Shown: positions 48,553-56,538 of the stretch, one piece after another
Layout: each line of letters begins with the position of its first letter
Numbering within the stretch: position 1 is the first letter of the stretch
Source of the DNA: Azospirillum rugosum
GTDB taxonomy: Bacteria > Pseudomonadota > Alphaproteobacteria > Azospirillales > Azospirillaceae
Length of the DNA: 64,000 bases
Direction of reading: 5' to 3'
Assembly: GCF_017876155.1 (NCBI RefSeq)
Contig: NZ_JAGINP010000021.1
Coordinates: forward strand, 62,001 to 126,000
Notes under the pieces: generated by a model
The model's input: the letters and a program-made list of their open reading frames with translations, nothing else
Told to the model about the DNA's origin: nothing
Database searches by the model: none
Program-made: the position numbers and the translations under genes

Positions 48553-49242
48553 ATGGATCCCGTGAACGTTTTCCTCATCGATGCGAACAAGCTCTTCCGC
48601 GAAGGCATGAAGCGCCTGTTCGAGACCACGCCTTTCCACGTGATCGGCGAGGCCGGCAGCCTGCGTGAAGGCGTACCGGCGGTGGAAGCGGCCGGCACCC
48701 GCCCCGAACTGATCCTCATCGATCTCGCCAACGGCAGCGACGACGAAGTCGATCTGATGCGCGAGCTGCGCGCCGAGCATCCGGACATCCGCATCGTCAT
48801 CCTGACCACCGACCTGTGCACCCGCCGCCTGTCCGGCGCGCTGGGCGCCGGCGCCGACGGCTACCTGATGAAGGACATCGCCTGCGAGGCGCTGATGCAG
48901 TCGCTGAAGCTGGTGATGATGGGCGAGAAGGTGTTCCCGACCCATCTGGCCGAGCTGCTGGTCAGCGGCCGCACCGAGGAGCTGGCGACCGAGGTCCCCG
49001 CCCGCCGCAAGGGCCTGTCCCAGCGCGAGATCCAGATCCTGCGCTGCCTGCTGAACGGCAACTCCAACAAGATGATCGCCAACCACCTCCACATCACGGA
49101 GGCGACGGTGAAGGTCCATCTGAAGAGCCTGCTGCGCAAGATCAACGCCTCCAACCGCACCCAGGCGGCCATCTGGGCGCTGAACAACGGCATCGGCGAC
49201 CAGCCGGCCGAAGCGGCGGGGGTCAGCGCCAGCGTGGTCTGA
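48553..49242 (+). CDS. LuxR/NarL-family response regulator, atypical receiver
   Basis: 229 residues. Receiver: NVFLIDANKLFREG has one acidic residue (D10) where the family has two; a candidate acceptor is D57 (LILIDLANGSDDE), but the usual MPG is replaced by ANGS. Lys is in YLMKDI. C-terminal LuxR helix-turn-helix: GLSQREIQILRCLLNGNSNK, TEATVKVHLKSLLRK. The Azospirillum flocculation regulator FlcA belongs to this LuxR-UhpA class, so it is one candidate identity, not verified. GGTTGGAACA precedes the start. A terminator follows. Confidence 0.85.
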   Translation: MDPVNVFLIDANKLFREGMKRLFETTPFHVIGEAGSLREGVPAVEAAGTRPELILIDLANGSDDEVDLMRELRAEHPDIRIVILTTDLCTRRLSGALGAGADGYLMKDIACEALMQSLKLVMMGEKVFPTHLAELLVSGRTEELATEVPARRKGLSQREIQILRCLLNGNSNKMIANHLHITEATVKVHLKSLLRKINASNRTQAAIWALNNGIGDQPAEAAGVSASVV

Positions 49243-49272
49243 CGCCCCCTTCCCTCTCTCCATCCGGTGATC

Positions 49273-49317
49273 CAGGACGCCGGCCGCGCCATCCCGCGGC
49301 CGGCGTCCTGCCGTTTT
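49273..49317 (+). terminator. Intrinsic terminator after the first LuxR regulator
   Basis: A perfect 15-bp stem CAGGACGCCGGCCGC (49273-49287) with its complement (49296-49310), an 8-base loop, then CCGTTTT. Confidence 0.9.
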
Positions 49318-49473
49318 GCGCAGCCTGAACGGCGTCCATAGGAGGTGTGGCTTTCCCGACTTAGGTGGTGCGCCATAAGACCAAAGACACTCTTCCACCC
49401 CAGGCTTGCTTGGATATCCTGCGCAAGACGGCGCAATTTGTTTCGAACTTGCGGCGCAGCAGCAAGGAAGACC

Positions 49474-50169
49474 ATGGACAAAACCTTGGATAAGCCCGCC
49501 TTGAATGTTTTGCTCGCCGACGATCATCTTCTTTTCCGCGATGGCCTGCGTCGCCTGCTGGTGCTGTCGAACGAGAACATGACCTTTTTCGAGGCGAGTT
49601 CTTTCGACGACGTACGGCGGATGTGCGACGGCGAAACCGCGTTCGACCTGATCCTGCTCGACCTCGGCATGCCCGGCTGGACGGGGTTCGAGACGCTGGG
49701 GGAGATCCACGCGCGGCTGCCGCGCGCCCTGCTGGTGGTGGTCTCCGCGTCGGAAAAGCGGTCCGACCTGCTGGCCGCGCTGGAGAACGGGGCGGCCGGC
49801 TTCATCCCGAAGTCGAGCAGCGCCAAGGTTCTGCTGGGCGCGCTTCAGCTCGTGCTGGCCGGCGGCGTCTACCTGCCGGAGCAGGCGATCCGCGGCGAGC
49901 GCATGGCCGACCACGGGGCGGCGGCCTACGGAATGGGCGGTGGTGGGGCCGGCGAGGACGACGCGCTGGGCCAGCTGGCCGGCAGCGAGACGCTGACGCC
50001 GCGCCAGCGCGACGTGCTGAACCGCCTGCGCGACGGCAAGTCGAACAAGCAGATCGCCCACGAGCTGGGCCTGACCGAAGGCACAGTGAAGGTGCACGTC
50101 ACGGCGATCCTGCGGCAGCTCGGCGTGCGCAACCGCACGCAGGCGGCGATCACCGCGAACGGGTTGTGA
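49474..50169 (+). CDS. LuxR/NarL-family response regulator, canonical receiver
   Basis: 231 residues. Receiver with D16-D17 (LLADDHLLFRDG), acceptor Asp63 (LILLDLGMPGWTG) and Lys in FIPKSS. A Gly-rich linker (AAYGMGGGGAGEDD) precedes the LuxR HTH (LTPRQRDVLNRLRDGKSNKQ, TEGTVKVHVTAILRQLG). It is a DNA-binding regulator; no adjacent histidine kinase. Upstream regulator has its own terminator, so this gene is separately transcribed. AAGGAAG precedes ATG 49474. Confidence 0.9.
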   Translation: MDKTLDKPALNVLLADDHLLFRDGLRRLLVLSNENMTFFEASSFDDVRRMCDGETAFDLILLDLGMPGWTGFETLGEIHARLPRALLVVVSASEKRSDLLAALENGAAGFIPKSSSAKVLLGALQLVLAGGVYLPEQAIRGERMADHGAAAYGMGGGGAGEDDALGQLAGSETLTPRQRDVLNRLRDGKSNKQIAHELGLTEGTVKVHVTAILRQLGVRNRTQAAITANGL

Positions 50170-50180
50170 TCGATTGGAAC

Positions 50181-50271
50181 CGTAGGTTGGGTGCAGCGTC
50201 AGCGGAACCCAACATCGTCGGCATCGCGGGGGGGGGGTGTTGGGTTTCGCTGACGCTCCACCCAACCTACG
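50181..50271. repeat. Two-hairpin palindromic element (GTAGGTTGGGTGG family), copy 2
   Basis: Arms CGTAGGTTGGGTGCAGCG (50181-, one change) and CGCTCCACCCAACCTACG ending at 50271, with inner GTTGGG/CCCAAC pairs. A run of ten G at 50228-50237 is in the loop. Between convergent genes. Confidence 0.82.
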
Positions 50272-50287
50272 CGACCGAAGCCTGGCC

Positions 50288-51067
50288 TTACGCCCCGCCC
50301 CGCTCCACGGCGGCGACCAGGGCGGACAGGGCGGTGCGGACGGCGGGCTCGTGCTTGGCGGGCTCGACGTGGTCGCCGGGCACGGTCACCACGGTCAGGT
50401 TGCGGCATCCCGACAGTGCCTGTTCGAGGAAGGGCGTGCCGAGCAGGCCCGGCGGCTCGTCCTTGCCCTGCACCAGGGTCACCGGCACGCGGATGGATGC
50501 CAGCAGCGGCCCCATGGACTGAAGCTCCGCCGCGGTGCTGCGGATGGCCGGCGGCATCAGACGGGCGGCGAGGCGGCGCAGGACGCTGGGCCGCGTGGCC
50601 TCGGCGACCGTCGGGTCGACCAGCAGCAGGCCGCCGACGAGATCCGGGAAATCGAGCGCCGCCCGCAGGGCCACCGGCACGCCGGTGCCGCAGCCGACCA
50701 GAAGCGGCTTGCGCGCCCGGCGCAGCGTCAGCAGCGGGCGCAGCGCCGCCGCCTGCACGCCCGGATCGCCGCCGCGCACCAGGGATGCTCCGGCCAAGGT
50801 CCCATTGGGGGTCGGGCCCGGGTCGGGCCGAGCGACCGACACCCACTCCTGCCCAGCCGGAACGGCGCGCAGAAGGCGGTTCCAGGCCCGCGCCTCGCTG
50901 GAATTCGCGTGCACCAGCACGATCCGGCGACCGGCCGGGTCGCCCGCGACGATGCAGCCCGCCCCGGCCCCGATGTCGCGGGCGCCGCAGCGCGCCGCAC
51001 CGTCGCCCGACGGCATGATGCCGAATCCGGCACTGGCATGCCCATCGGCGCTGCTGTGAATGGTCAA
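50288..51067 (-). CDS. Alpha/beta-hydrolase fold protein with degenerate nucleophile
   Basis: 259 residues. Fold landmarks: IVLVHANSSEARAWNRLL (oxyanion loop), LLLVDPT (D151), PVTLVQGKDEP (D203, acid position) and VPGDHVEP (H233). The nucleophile elbow reads VGCGTG (residues 124-129), so the GxSxG serine is Gly127. The protein probably lacks hydrolase activity, or uses another residue. Otherwise intact and in good codon use. The first 45 residues are a Gly/Ala-rich extension. Confidence 0.75.
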   Translation of the reverse strand: MTIHSSADGHASAGFGIMPSGDGAARCGARDIGAGAGCIVAGDPAGRRIVLVHANSSEARAWNRLLRAVPAGQEWVSVARPDPGPTPNGTLAGASLVRGGDPGVQAAALRPLLTLRRARKPLLVGCGTGVPVALRAALDFPDLVGGLLLVDPTVAEATRPSVLRRLAARLMPPAIRSTAAELQSMGPLLASIRVPVTLVQGKDEPPGLLGTPFLEQALSGCRNLTVVTVPGDHVEPAKHEPAVRTALSALVAAVERGGA

Positions 51068-51298
51068 GGCCTCGCCCCCGGTTGGCTTCCTCTTGGGCGG
51101 GACTCACCCCCGCCTTTGAGTCCGAAGGTAACGATCCGTTCACATCCTGTCCCGTACCATAAAAAGGCCTGAAAAGGCGCGAACTGTGGCCGGGAACACA
51201 GGAAAAATCCGTTTTAAATCCCCTTTATGGGCTCTTCCCGCCGAAAATCGACGCGATGACCGGTGGAAAGTCTTACCAGCGGATCTTTCAGAGAACCT

Positions 51299-51862
51299 CT
51301 AATGGATGGTCGCCCCGCCGGCCGGAAGGACCGTTTCCGGCGCCTCGTCGCGCGGTTCGGTGGGGCGGTGCAGTTCCCGCATCAGGGTGCGCCATTCCGG
51401 CACCCCGCCCAGCTGCTGGATCAGCTGCGTGGAAAAGGCGAAGACGGCCAGTTCCAGCGGCGTGTTGTCCTCCGCGTGGGCGTTCACGGTCAGGCAGGAT
51501 TCGGCCGCGCTGACGAAGATGGCGGCGGAAACGGCGACGTTCGGCCCCGGGGCCGGCAGCGGCACCGGGTCGGGCTCGTGCCCGGTGGTGCGCAGAGACG
51601 ACATGTTCTCCACCAGCAGGCGGGTGCGGATGGCGGTGTCGATCGCCGCGGCCATGGTGTAGCCGGCCTCCGCCTCCGCGGCGGAGCGCAGCAGGCGCAA
51701 GCCGGCGACGATGCCGTGCACCACATCGGCGGTGGCGGCGCGCTTGGCGGCGGCGACGACGGCAGTGCCGAGAATGGCGTTGACCACGGGCGCCATGGTG
51801 GCGGTTTCCCCCGCGATGGCCGCGACTTCCGTGGACTCGTCGTGGATCTGGACCTCGTTCAT
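51299..51862 (-). CDS. Unknown protein, 187 residues
   Basis: Not recognised. Start ATG 51862 is preceded by GGAGGGGAGG. The sequence is mainly Ala-rich helices: AAIAGETATMAPVVNAILG, AAKRAATADVVHGIVAGLRL, TMAAAIDTAIRTRLLVENMS, then ELAVFAFSTQLIQQLGGVPE. No TM helix stands out. Upstream spacer 51863-52120 is divergent to yccF and contains an AT-rich stretch with GAGCGATTTTTGCTC. Downstream 51068-51298 has no gene. Confidence 0.65.
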   Translation of the reverse strand: MNEVQIHDESTEVAAIAGETATMAPVVNAILGTAVVAAAKRAATADVVHGIVAGLRLLRSAAEAEAGYTMAAAIDTAIRTRLLVENMSSLRTTGHEPDPVPLPAPGPNVAVSAAIFVSAAESCLTVNAHAEDNTPLELAVFAFSTQLIQQLGGVPEWRTLMRELHRPTEPRDEAPETVLPAGGATIH

Positions 51863-52120
51863 GCGGCCTCCCCTCCGATGGTACCGTGGTTGGCGTGCAG
51901 CGCGGACTCCGCTCCTTCGAAACCAAGACGTCCTGATTCGAAAAACCGTTTCGGGTGAGAGCGATTTTTGCTCAAAACTTCCCCTTTCGAACTGTGGCGT
52001 GCGGGACCGTCCTTCAAGGTGCCGAAGGGTGCCTCTTTCGATGCGCCACTTTCTGCGACCCCACCCTCTGGGCGCACCGCCCCCGCATCCCCACATCTGC
52101 GGGCAAAGGAGATAGACCCC

Positions 52121-52564
52121 ATGCCCCTGATCAACCTGCTTCTCAACATCCTGTGGGTGGTGACCGGCGGCATCTGGATGGCCGCGGGATGGCTCCTCGC
52201 GGCCGTGCTGATGGTCATCACCATCGTCGGCATCCCGTGGGCGCGATCGGCGGTTACGATCGCGTGGTACACGCTGTTGCCATTTGGACAAACCGCCGTC
52301 CGACGGGATGAGTTCCGCGGCCGCGAGGATATCGGCACCGGCGGGCTGGGCTTTCTCGGCAACGTCGTCTGGTTCGTGCTGGCCGGCTGGTGGCTGGCGA
52401 TCGGCCATTTGATCGCCGCCGCGGCGCTGGCCGTCACCATCATCGGCCTGCCCTTCGCCTGGGCGCACCTGAAGCTGGCGCTGCTGGCGCTCTGGCCGAT
52501 CGGCACGGAGATCGTGACGGTAGACGAGGCGGAGATGCGCCGCCGGATGATGGGGCGGGCCTAG
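52121..52564 (+). CDS. yccF: YccF-family inner membrane protein
   Basis: 147 residues with four hydrophobic helices in two repeats: LLNILWVVTGGIWMAAGWL/VITIVGIPWARS, then FLGNVVWFVLAGWWLAIGHL/VTIIGLPFAWAHLKLA. The two IGIPW/IGLPF motifs are the YccF (DUF307) signature. Function unknown; predicted inner membrane. AAAGGAGA precedes ATG 52121. Upstream extension of the frame has no SD and is not used. Confidence 0.9.
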   Translation: MPLINLLLNILWVVTGGIWMAAGWLLAAVLMVITIVGIPWARSAVTIAWYTLLPFGQTAVRRDEFRGREDIGTGGLGFLGNVVWFVLAGWWLAIGHLIAAAALAVTIIGLPFAWAHLKLALLALWPIGTEIVTVDEAEMRRRMMGRA

Positions 52565-52572
52565 GAATTCGC

Positions 52573-52627
52573 CACAGAGGCACGGAGACACGGAGAAACC
52601 ACCCCTCTGTGTCTCCGTGCCTCTGTG
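52573..52627. repeat. Octamer-ended inverted-repeat element C (55 bp minimal form)
   Basis: Left arm CACAGAGG, CACGGAGA, CACGGAGA (52573-52596); a 7-base loop; right arm inverted reads CACAGAGG, CACGGAGA, CACAGAGG (52604-52627). It is essentially the two ends of elements A and B joined with no interior. Between yccF and a convergent gene. Confidence 0.88.
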
Positions 52628-52640
52628 GTTGGAAACCTCT

Positions 52641-53792
52641 TCAAGCCGCTTCCCGGGCCTTCATCGCCTTCAGCATGACCGAGGCGCGCCAGAAGCCGAG
52701 TTCGGCGCCGTCCACGAAATGGACGTGCCGGTCGGCGGCGAAGTCGCCCACGAGACAGGTCACGGTCGTCGACTGCGCCCGCGCCGTGCCGTAGCGGATC
52801 AGCCCGGCGTCGGCCCGGGCGCGCAGCAGGGCGTCGATGGCCGCGGCCTCCTCCTCCGTCACGTCGAGCACGAAGCGCGGGCCGCCGGCCGACTTGCGGA
52901 AGTCCGACCGCTCCGCCAGGGACCGGCGGTAGTGGTCCGGGTCGAAGCCGGCGGAGTGCAGCCCGAGCCTCAACATGGCCGCGAGCACCGCCGACTTGGC
53001 GAGCGCCGCCGCCATGCTGGCGATCCGGCGCCCGCGCGGGTGGGTCCGCGATTCCAGCCACAGCGACCGCCAGGACGGCGGCCAGCGGACCTCCAGCCGC
53101 TCCCCCATGCCGAGCGGGGCGGCGACGGCGGTCGGCACGATCCGCTCGATGTCCGCCTGGACGCGGGCCAGCGTCGCCAGCCCCTCCGCCCCGCCGGCCA
53201 GCGGGTCCACGATCACGCACAGGATGGTGCCGCGCCCGGCGCGCACCGGGTTCCAGCGGCAGGACACCGCCTCCAACCCCGTCAGGGGGCCGGGCGCGGG
53301 CGCGACGCTCCAGCGCGGGTCGGACTTCACCCAGGCGTCGGCGGCGGCGACCCCGCTGCCCAGGAACAGGCCGAAGGCGTTGCCGTTGCCGAAGTCGTGC
53401 AGCGCCGCCAGCACCTCTAGCCCCTGGTCGAGCAGGGCGGACACGGGCACCAGCCCGACGCGGAGCGGCACGTCCATGTCGGTGGCCGCCCAGTGGGCGA
53501 GCGCCGCCAGCGCCGCGCGCGCCGCCGCCTCCCGCCCCGGGGGCACGGCGGCGATGGCGCCGTCGCCGCCGAACTGGCAGGCGGCGGGCTCCGGCGCGTC
53601 GCGCACCGCCTCCGACAGGACGGCGACCACGGCCGCCGCCACGAAATTCACGTCGCGGTGCCGCCCCTCCGCGGCCAGCCGCGTGCTGGCCACCACGTCC
53701 GCCACCGCCAGCGACCAGTCGGCGCCCAGAGCCGCGTAGTGGCCGGGGTCCGTCGCCTCCGCGGCGAAATCATGGATGGACGGCAGGCGCAT
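52641..53792 (-). CDS. DUF3095 protein with nucleotide-cyclase-like metal motifs
   Basis: 383 residues. N-terminal half matches the DUF3095 pattern: HYAALGADWSLAVADVVAST, VNFVAAAVVAVL, FGGDGAIAAVPP, VPLRVGLVPVSALL. The DVVAST (D32) and FGGDGA (D77) pair falls where class III adenylate and guanylate cyclases place their two metal-binding aspartates. C-terminal part ends with GLIRYGTARAQSTTVTCLV and HVHFVDGAELGFWRA. Actual activity is unknown. No TM segment. Convergent with yccF across element C. Confidence 0.8.
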   Translation of the reverse strand: MRLPSIHDFAAEATDPGHYAALGADWSLAVADVVASTRLAAEGRHRDVNFVAAAVVAVLSEAVRDAPEPAACQFGGDGAIAAVPPGREAAARAALAALAHWAATDMDVPLRVGLVPVSALLDQGLEVLAALHDFGNGNAFGLFLGSGVAAADAWVKSDPRWSVAPAPGPLTGLEAVSCRWNPVRAGRGTILCVIVDPLAGGAEGLATLARVQADIERIVPTAVAAPLGMGERLEVRWPPSWRSLWLESRTHPRGRRIASMAAALAKSAVLAAMLRLGLHSAGFDPDHYRRSLAERSDFRKSAGGPRFVLDVTEEEAAAIDALLRARADAGLIRYGTARAQSTTVTCLVGDFAADRHVHFVDGAELGFWRASVMLKAMKAREAA

Positions 53793-53856
53793 CGCTGGAG
53801 TCCGTCAGGAACCGAGAAGGCGGTAATGTACGCCTGCGGCGGTCTCGGGCGGAGCG

Positions 53857-53892
53857 CAAAAACGCCGCCGCACGAAGACGTGAGGCGGCGTT
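53857..53892 (-). terminator. Terminator of the CBS-domain gene
   Basis: On the minus strand, AACGCCGCC pairs with GGCGGCGTT around a 14-base loop and is followed by TTT. It lies 24 bases after the CBS gene stop. Confidence 0.85.
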
Positions 53893-53916
53893 ACCTTCAG
53901 GCCAGCGGGTGACCGG

Positions 53917-54357
53917 TCACATGATGACTTCGGTCAGGCTGTCCATCATCTCCTTCTCGCGCTCCAGAACCATCAGCTCCTCCCCCATCATGTCGCGCAT
54001 GGAGACGACACCGACGACGTGGCCGTTCTGGACCACCGGCAGGTGGCGCAGGTTGTTGCCGGCCATGCGGCGCAGCGCCTCGGCCACGCTGGTGGCGGGG
54101 TCGGCGGTGATCGGGCACGGCGTCATCACCATCGACAGCGGCGTGTGGTCGGGATCCAGCCCGTCGGCGACGACGCGGTCGGTCAGGTCGCGTTCGGTGA
54201 AGATGCCCTCGATGTGCTCGTCGATGGGCGCCGTGACGATGACGGAGGCGACGTGCGCGGCCTTCATCTGGCGCGCGGCCTCGCGCACCGACGCGCCGGC
54301 CGGCAGGCTGACGACGCGGTGCTGCCCCAGAAGTTCCCCGATATTGCGGTGCATCAT
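53917..54357 (-). CDS. Tandem CBS-domain protein
   Basis: 146 residues, two CBS domains: VVSLPAGASVREAARQM ... GIFTERDLTDRVVADG, then PATSVAEALRRMAGNNLRH ... GVVSMRDMMGEELM. CBS pairs bind adenine nucleotides. The tail (LEREKEMMDSLTEVIM) is a short acidic helix. Start ATG 54357 with AGGAAGG upstream; an adjacent ATG at 54354 is also possible. Own terminator follows. Confidence 0.9.
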   Translation of the reverse strand: MMHRNIGELLGQHRVVSLPAGASVREAARQMKAAHVASVIVTAPIDEHIEGIFTERDLTDRVVADGLDPDHTPLSMVMTPCPITADPATSVAEALRRMAGNNLRHLPVVQNGHVVGVVSMRDMMGEELMVLEREKEMMDSLTEVIM

Positions 54358-54690
54358 GGTTGCCTTCCTCCGACAGTCGAGATTTGACGAGACGCGGCTT
54401 GATCGACGCGGCACGCAACAGGCTGTTCTTGCGGGGATTTTGCGATCATTTCGCCTTTGCAAAAAGATTTCCGCATTTGCGAAGTGATCGCCATCCCCTC
54501 GTCTTCGGCGAAACAAACGCGTGAAATGATGAAAGACTAGTCACTTTCCGCGTCTTGGACGAGAGCTGCGGCCCACAATCACCGTCATGGTTGCCATGAC
54601 CGCACGGCATGCGACAAAAACGCCCATCAATGGCTGCAAAGGCCCGCCGTGGCACGGAAAATCAAGCGGCCGAACAGGGTCACCGGCGGG

Positions 54691-54705
54691 TTAACCATTG
54701 CTAAA
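54691..54705 (+). promoter_or_regulatory. CtrA-like site upstream of the 54793 gene
   Basis: TTAACCATTGCTAAA: TTAA-N7-TAAA, one base off the CtrA consensus TTAA-N7-TTAA and starting with TTAACCAT. It lies in the 435-bp gene-free region 54358-54792, about 90 bases before the next start. No other feature was seen in that region. Confidence 0.35.
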
Positions 54706-54792
54706 GGAATAACGACGAAATTTGACGAAATTGAAATCCGGGTGCCGGGTATTGTTTGGTCCGGATAGTGTTGGGAAAGGGCCTGCGCTTCG

Positions 54793-55149
54793 ATGTCATG
54801 GCTGTCGAAATTGAGCGGACGCGGCAAAGGCAACGCCGCAGCCCAGACCGCCCCGAAGGAGCGCCCCGCCAATCCGCCCTACATCCGTGTCGACCGGCAC
54901 GAGTATCTTCCGGAAGAATTCGCGCTGGGGTCGTTCCGCATCCGCCCCTATGACGGCGACCTAATCGCCAAGCAGCAGTTCGACTTCCGCATCGGCTTCG
55001 AACTGGCGAACGAGACGGTGGAGTTCGCCTGCCGCGGCATCGTCGTGAAGATGACCGAGGAAACCGGCCTCGTCGCCCGCTACCAGCACCCGCAGCCCTT
55101 CTACGAGCGCAAGCTGATCGAGTATCTGCGGCTCTGGAAGGGGATTTGA
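54793..55149 (+). CDS. Small beta-rich protein, possibly PilZ-like
   Basis: 118 residues. Basic N-terminus (MSWLSKLSGRGKGNA), then YIRVDRHEYLPEEFALGSFR and alternating strands (IRPYDGDLIAKQQFDFRIGF, FACRGIVVKMTEETGLVAR), ending in a helix KLIEYLRLWKGI. The strand pattern and length recall PilZ beta barrels, but no RxxxR or D-x-S-x-x-G c-di-GMP motif is visible. Assignment is tentative. Confidence 0.6.
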   Translation: MSWLSKLSGRGKGNAAAQTAPKERPANPPYIRVDRHEYLPEEFALGSFRIRPYDGDLIAKQQFDFRIGFELANETVEFACRGIVVKMTEETGLVARYQHPQPFYERKLIEYLRLWKGI

Positions 55150-55161
55150 GGGGGCGTGAAG

Positions 55162-55246
55162 CGTAGGTTGGGTGGAGCGTCAGCGAAACCCAACATCGTC
55201 GCCATGCTATGTGTGTTGGGTTGCGCTTCGCTCCACCCAACCTACG
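55162..55246. repeat. Two-hairpin palindromic element (GTAGGTTGGGTGG family), copy 3
   Basis: Arms CGTAGGTTGGGTGGAGCG (55162-55179) and its complement (55229-55246), with inner AACCCAACA and TGTTGGGTT. Follows the 54793 gene and precedes a bidirectional terminator. Confidence 0.87.
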
Positions 55247-55265
55247 AAGACTGCAGAGATAAAAG

Positions 55266-55297
55266 AAAGCCCGCCATCCTGCGATGGCGGGCTTTTT
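55266..55297. terminator. Bidirectional terminator between the 54793 gene and ackA
   Basis: Stem AAAGCCCGCCATC (55266-55278) with its complement (55283-55295), loop CTGC. T-tracts exist on both strands. Confidence 0.92.
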
Positions 55298-55312
55298 GTT
55301 GGCAACGAACGA

Positions 55313-56512
55313 TCAGGCCGCGACCGGGTCCAGGGCTTCCTGGGTGTGCAGGGCGATCATCTGCTCCTCGTCGGTCGGGATGACGTAGACGGGGATGCGG
55401 CTGTTCGGGGCGGAGATCAGCGGGCCGTTCGCCTCGTTGGCGGCCGGGTCGATGACCACGCCGAGCCAGGCCAGCTTGTCGCCCACCCGCGCCCGCACGG
55501 GGGCGGAGCGTTCGCCGATGCCGGCAGTGAAGACCAGCGCGTCGATGCCGCCCATGGAGGAGGCCAGCGCCCCGGTTTCCTTGGCGATGCGGAAGCAGAA
55601 CAGCTCCACCGCCTCCGCCGCGTGGGGGTCGGCGCTCTCCAGCAGGGCGCGCATGTCGTTGGAGACGCTCGACACGCCGAGCAGGCCCGACTTGTTGTAG
55701 AGCAGCTTCTCGATCGCGTCGGCGCCCATGCCCTTCTGGCGCATCAGGTAGATCAGCACGCCGGGGTCGATGGTGCCGCAGCGGGTGCCCATGGGCAGCC
55801 CGTCCAGCGCCGTGAAGCCCATGGTGCTGTCCACGCTGCGCCCGGCGTGGATGGCGCACATGCTGGCGCCGCTGCCGAGATGGGCGACCACCACGCGGCC
55901 GTCGCCCAGCGCGGGGGCCAGTTCCGGCAGGCGGCGGGCGATGTACTCGTAGCTGAGGCCGTGGAAGCCATAGCGGCGCACGCCCTCCTCCGTCAGCTCG
56001 CGCGGGATGGCGAAGGTCTGCGCCTGCCAGGGCTGGCCGCGGTGGAAGGCGGTGTCGAAACAGGCGACCTGCGGCAGCTCCGGATGCGCCTCGGCCAACG
56101 CGCGGATGGCGGCGAGGTTGTGCGGCTGGTGCAGCGGGGCGAGCGGGACGAAGCCTTCCAACTCCTCCATCACCGCCGGCGTGATCAGGACCGGGGCGGC
56201 GTGGCGCGTCCCGCCATGCACGACGCGGTGGCCGGCGGCGACCAGCTTCGCGCCATCCAGATGCCCCTCGATCCAGTCGAGCAGGAAGCTCAGCAGAGCG
56301 GTGCGGTCGGACGGCTCGTCGGCTCCCCAGGAGCGCTCGCCGAGCGGGCGCTTGTGGGTGTCCTTGGCCTCGAATTTCGGCGCCGTGCCGATGCCCGAGA
56401 TCTGGCCGTTGATCGCCACCGCCACCGACTCCCGCCCGGTTTCCCGGAAAACCGAGAATTTCAGGCTGGAGGAGCCGGCGTTGATGACGAGGATGGCGTT
56501 TCCTGTGCTCAT
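55313..56512 (-). CDS. ackA: Acetate kinase
   Basis: 399 residues with the ASKHA fold: VINAGSSSLKFSVF, AAGHRVVHGG, FDTAFH, YGFHGLSYEYI, HLGSGASMCAI, VFTAGIGERS. It interconverts acetyl phosphate + ADP and acetate + ATP. GGAGG lies eight bases before ATG 56512. Second gene after the MaoC-pta fusion (26-base gap). Confidence 0.96.
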   Translation of the reverse strand: MSTGNAILVINAGSSSLKFSVFRETGRESVAVAINGQISGIGTAPKFEAKDTHKRPLGERSWGADEPSDRTALLSFLLDWIEGHLDGAKLVAAGHRVVHGGTRHAAPVLITPAVMEELEGFVPLAPLHQPHNLAAIRALAEAHPELPQVACFDTAFHRGQPWQAQTFAIPRELTEEGVRRYGFHGLSYEYIARRLPELAPALGDGRVVVAHLGSGASMCAIHAGRSVDSTMGFTALDGLPMGTRCGTIDPGVLIYLMRQKGMGADAIEKLLYNKSGLLGVSSVSNDMRALLESADPHAAEAVELFCFRIAKETGALASSMGGIDALVFTAGIGERSAPVRARVGDKLAWLGVVIDPAANEANGPLISAPNSRIPVYVIPTDEEQMIALHTQEALDPVAA

Positions 56513-56538
56513 GGCGGAAACCTCCTATTCCCGGCCGG

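Noticed and set aside
48031-48565. Small plus-strand frames between uvrD and the LuxR gene
   Set aside because: The first overlaps the uvrD start region, the second lies across the LuxR leader; neither resembles a protein.
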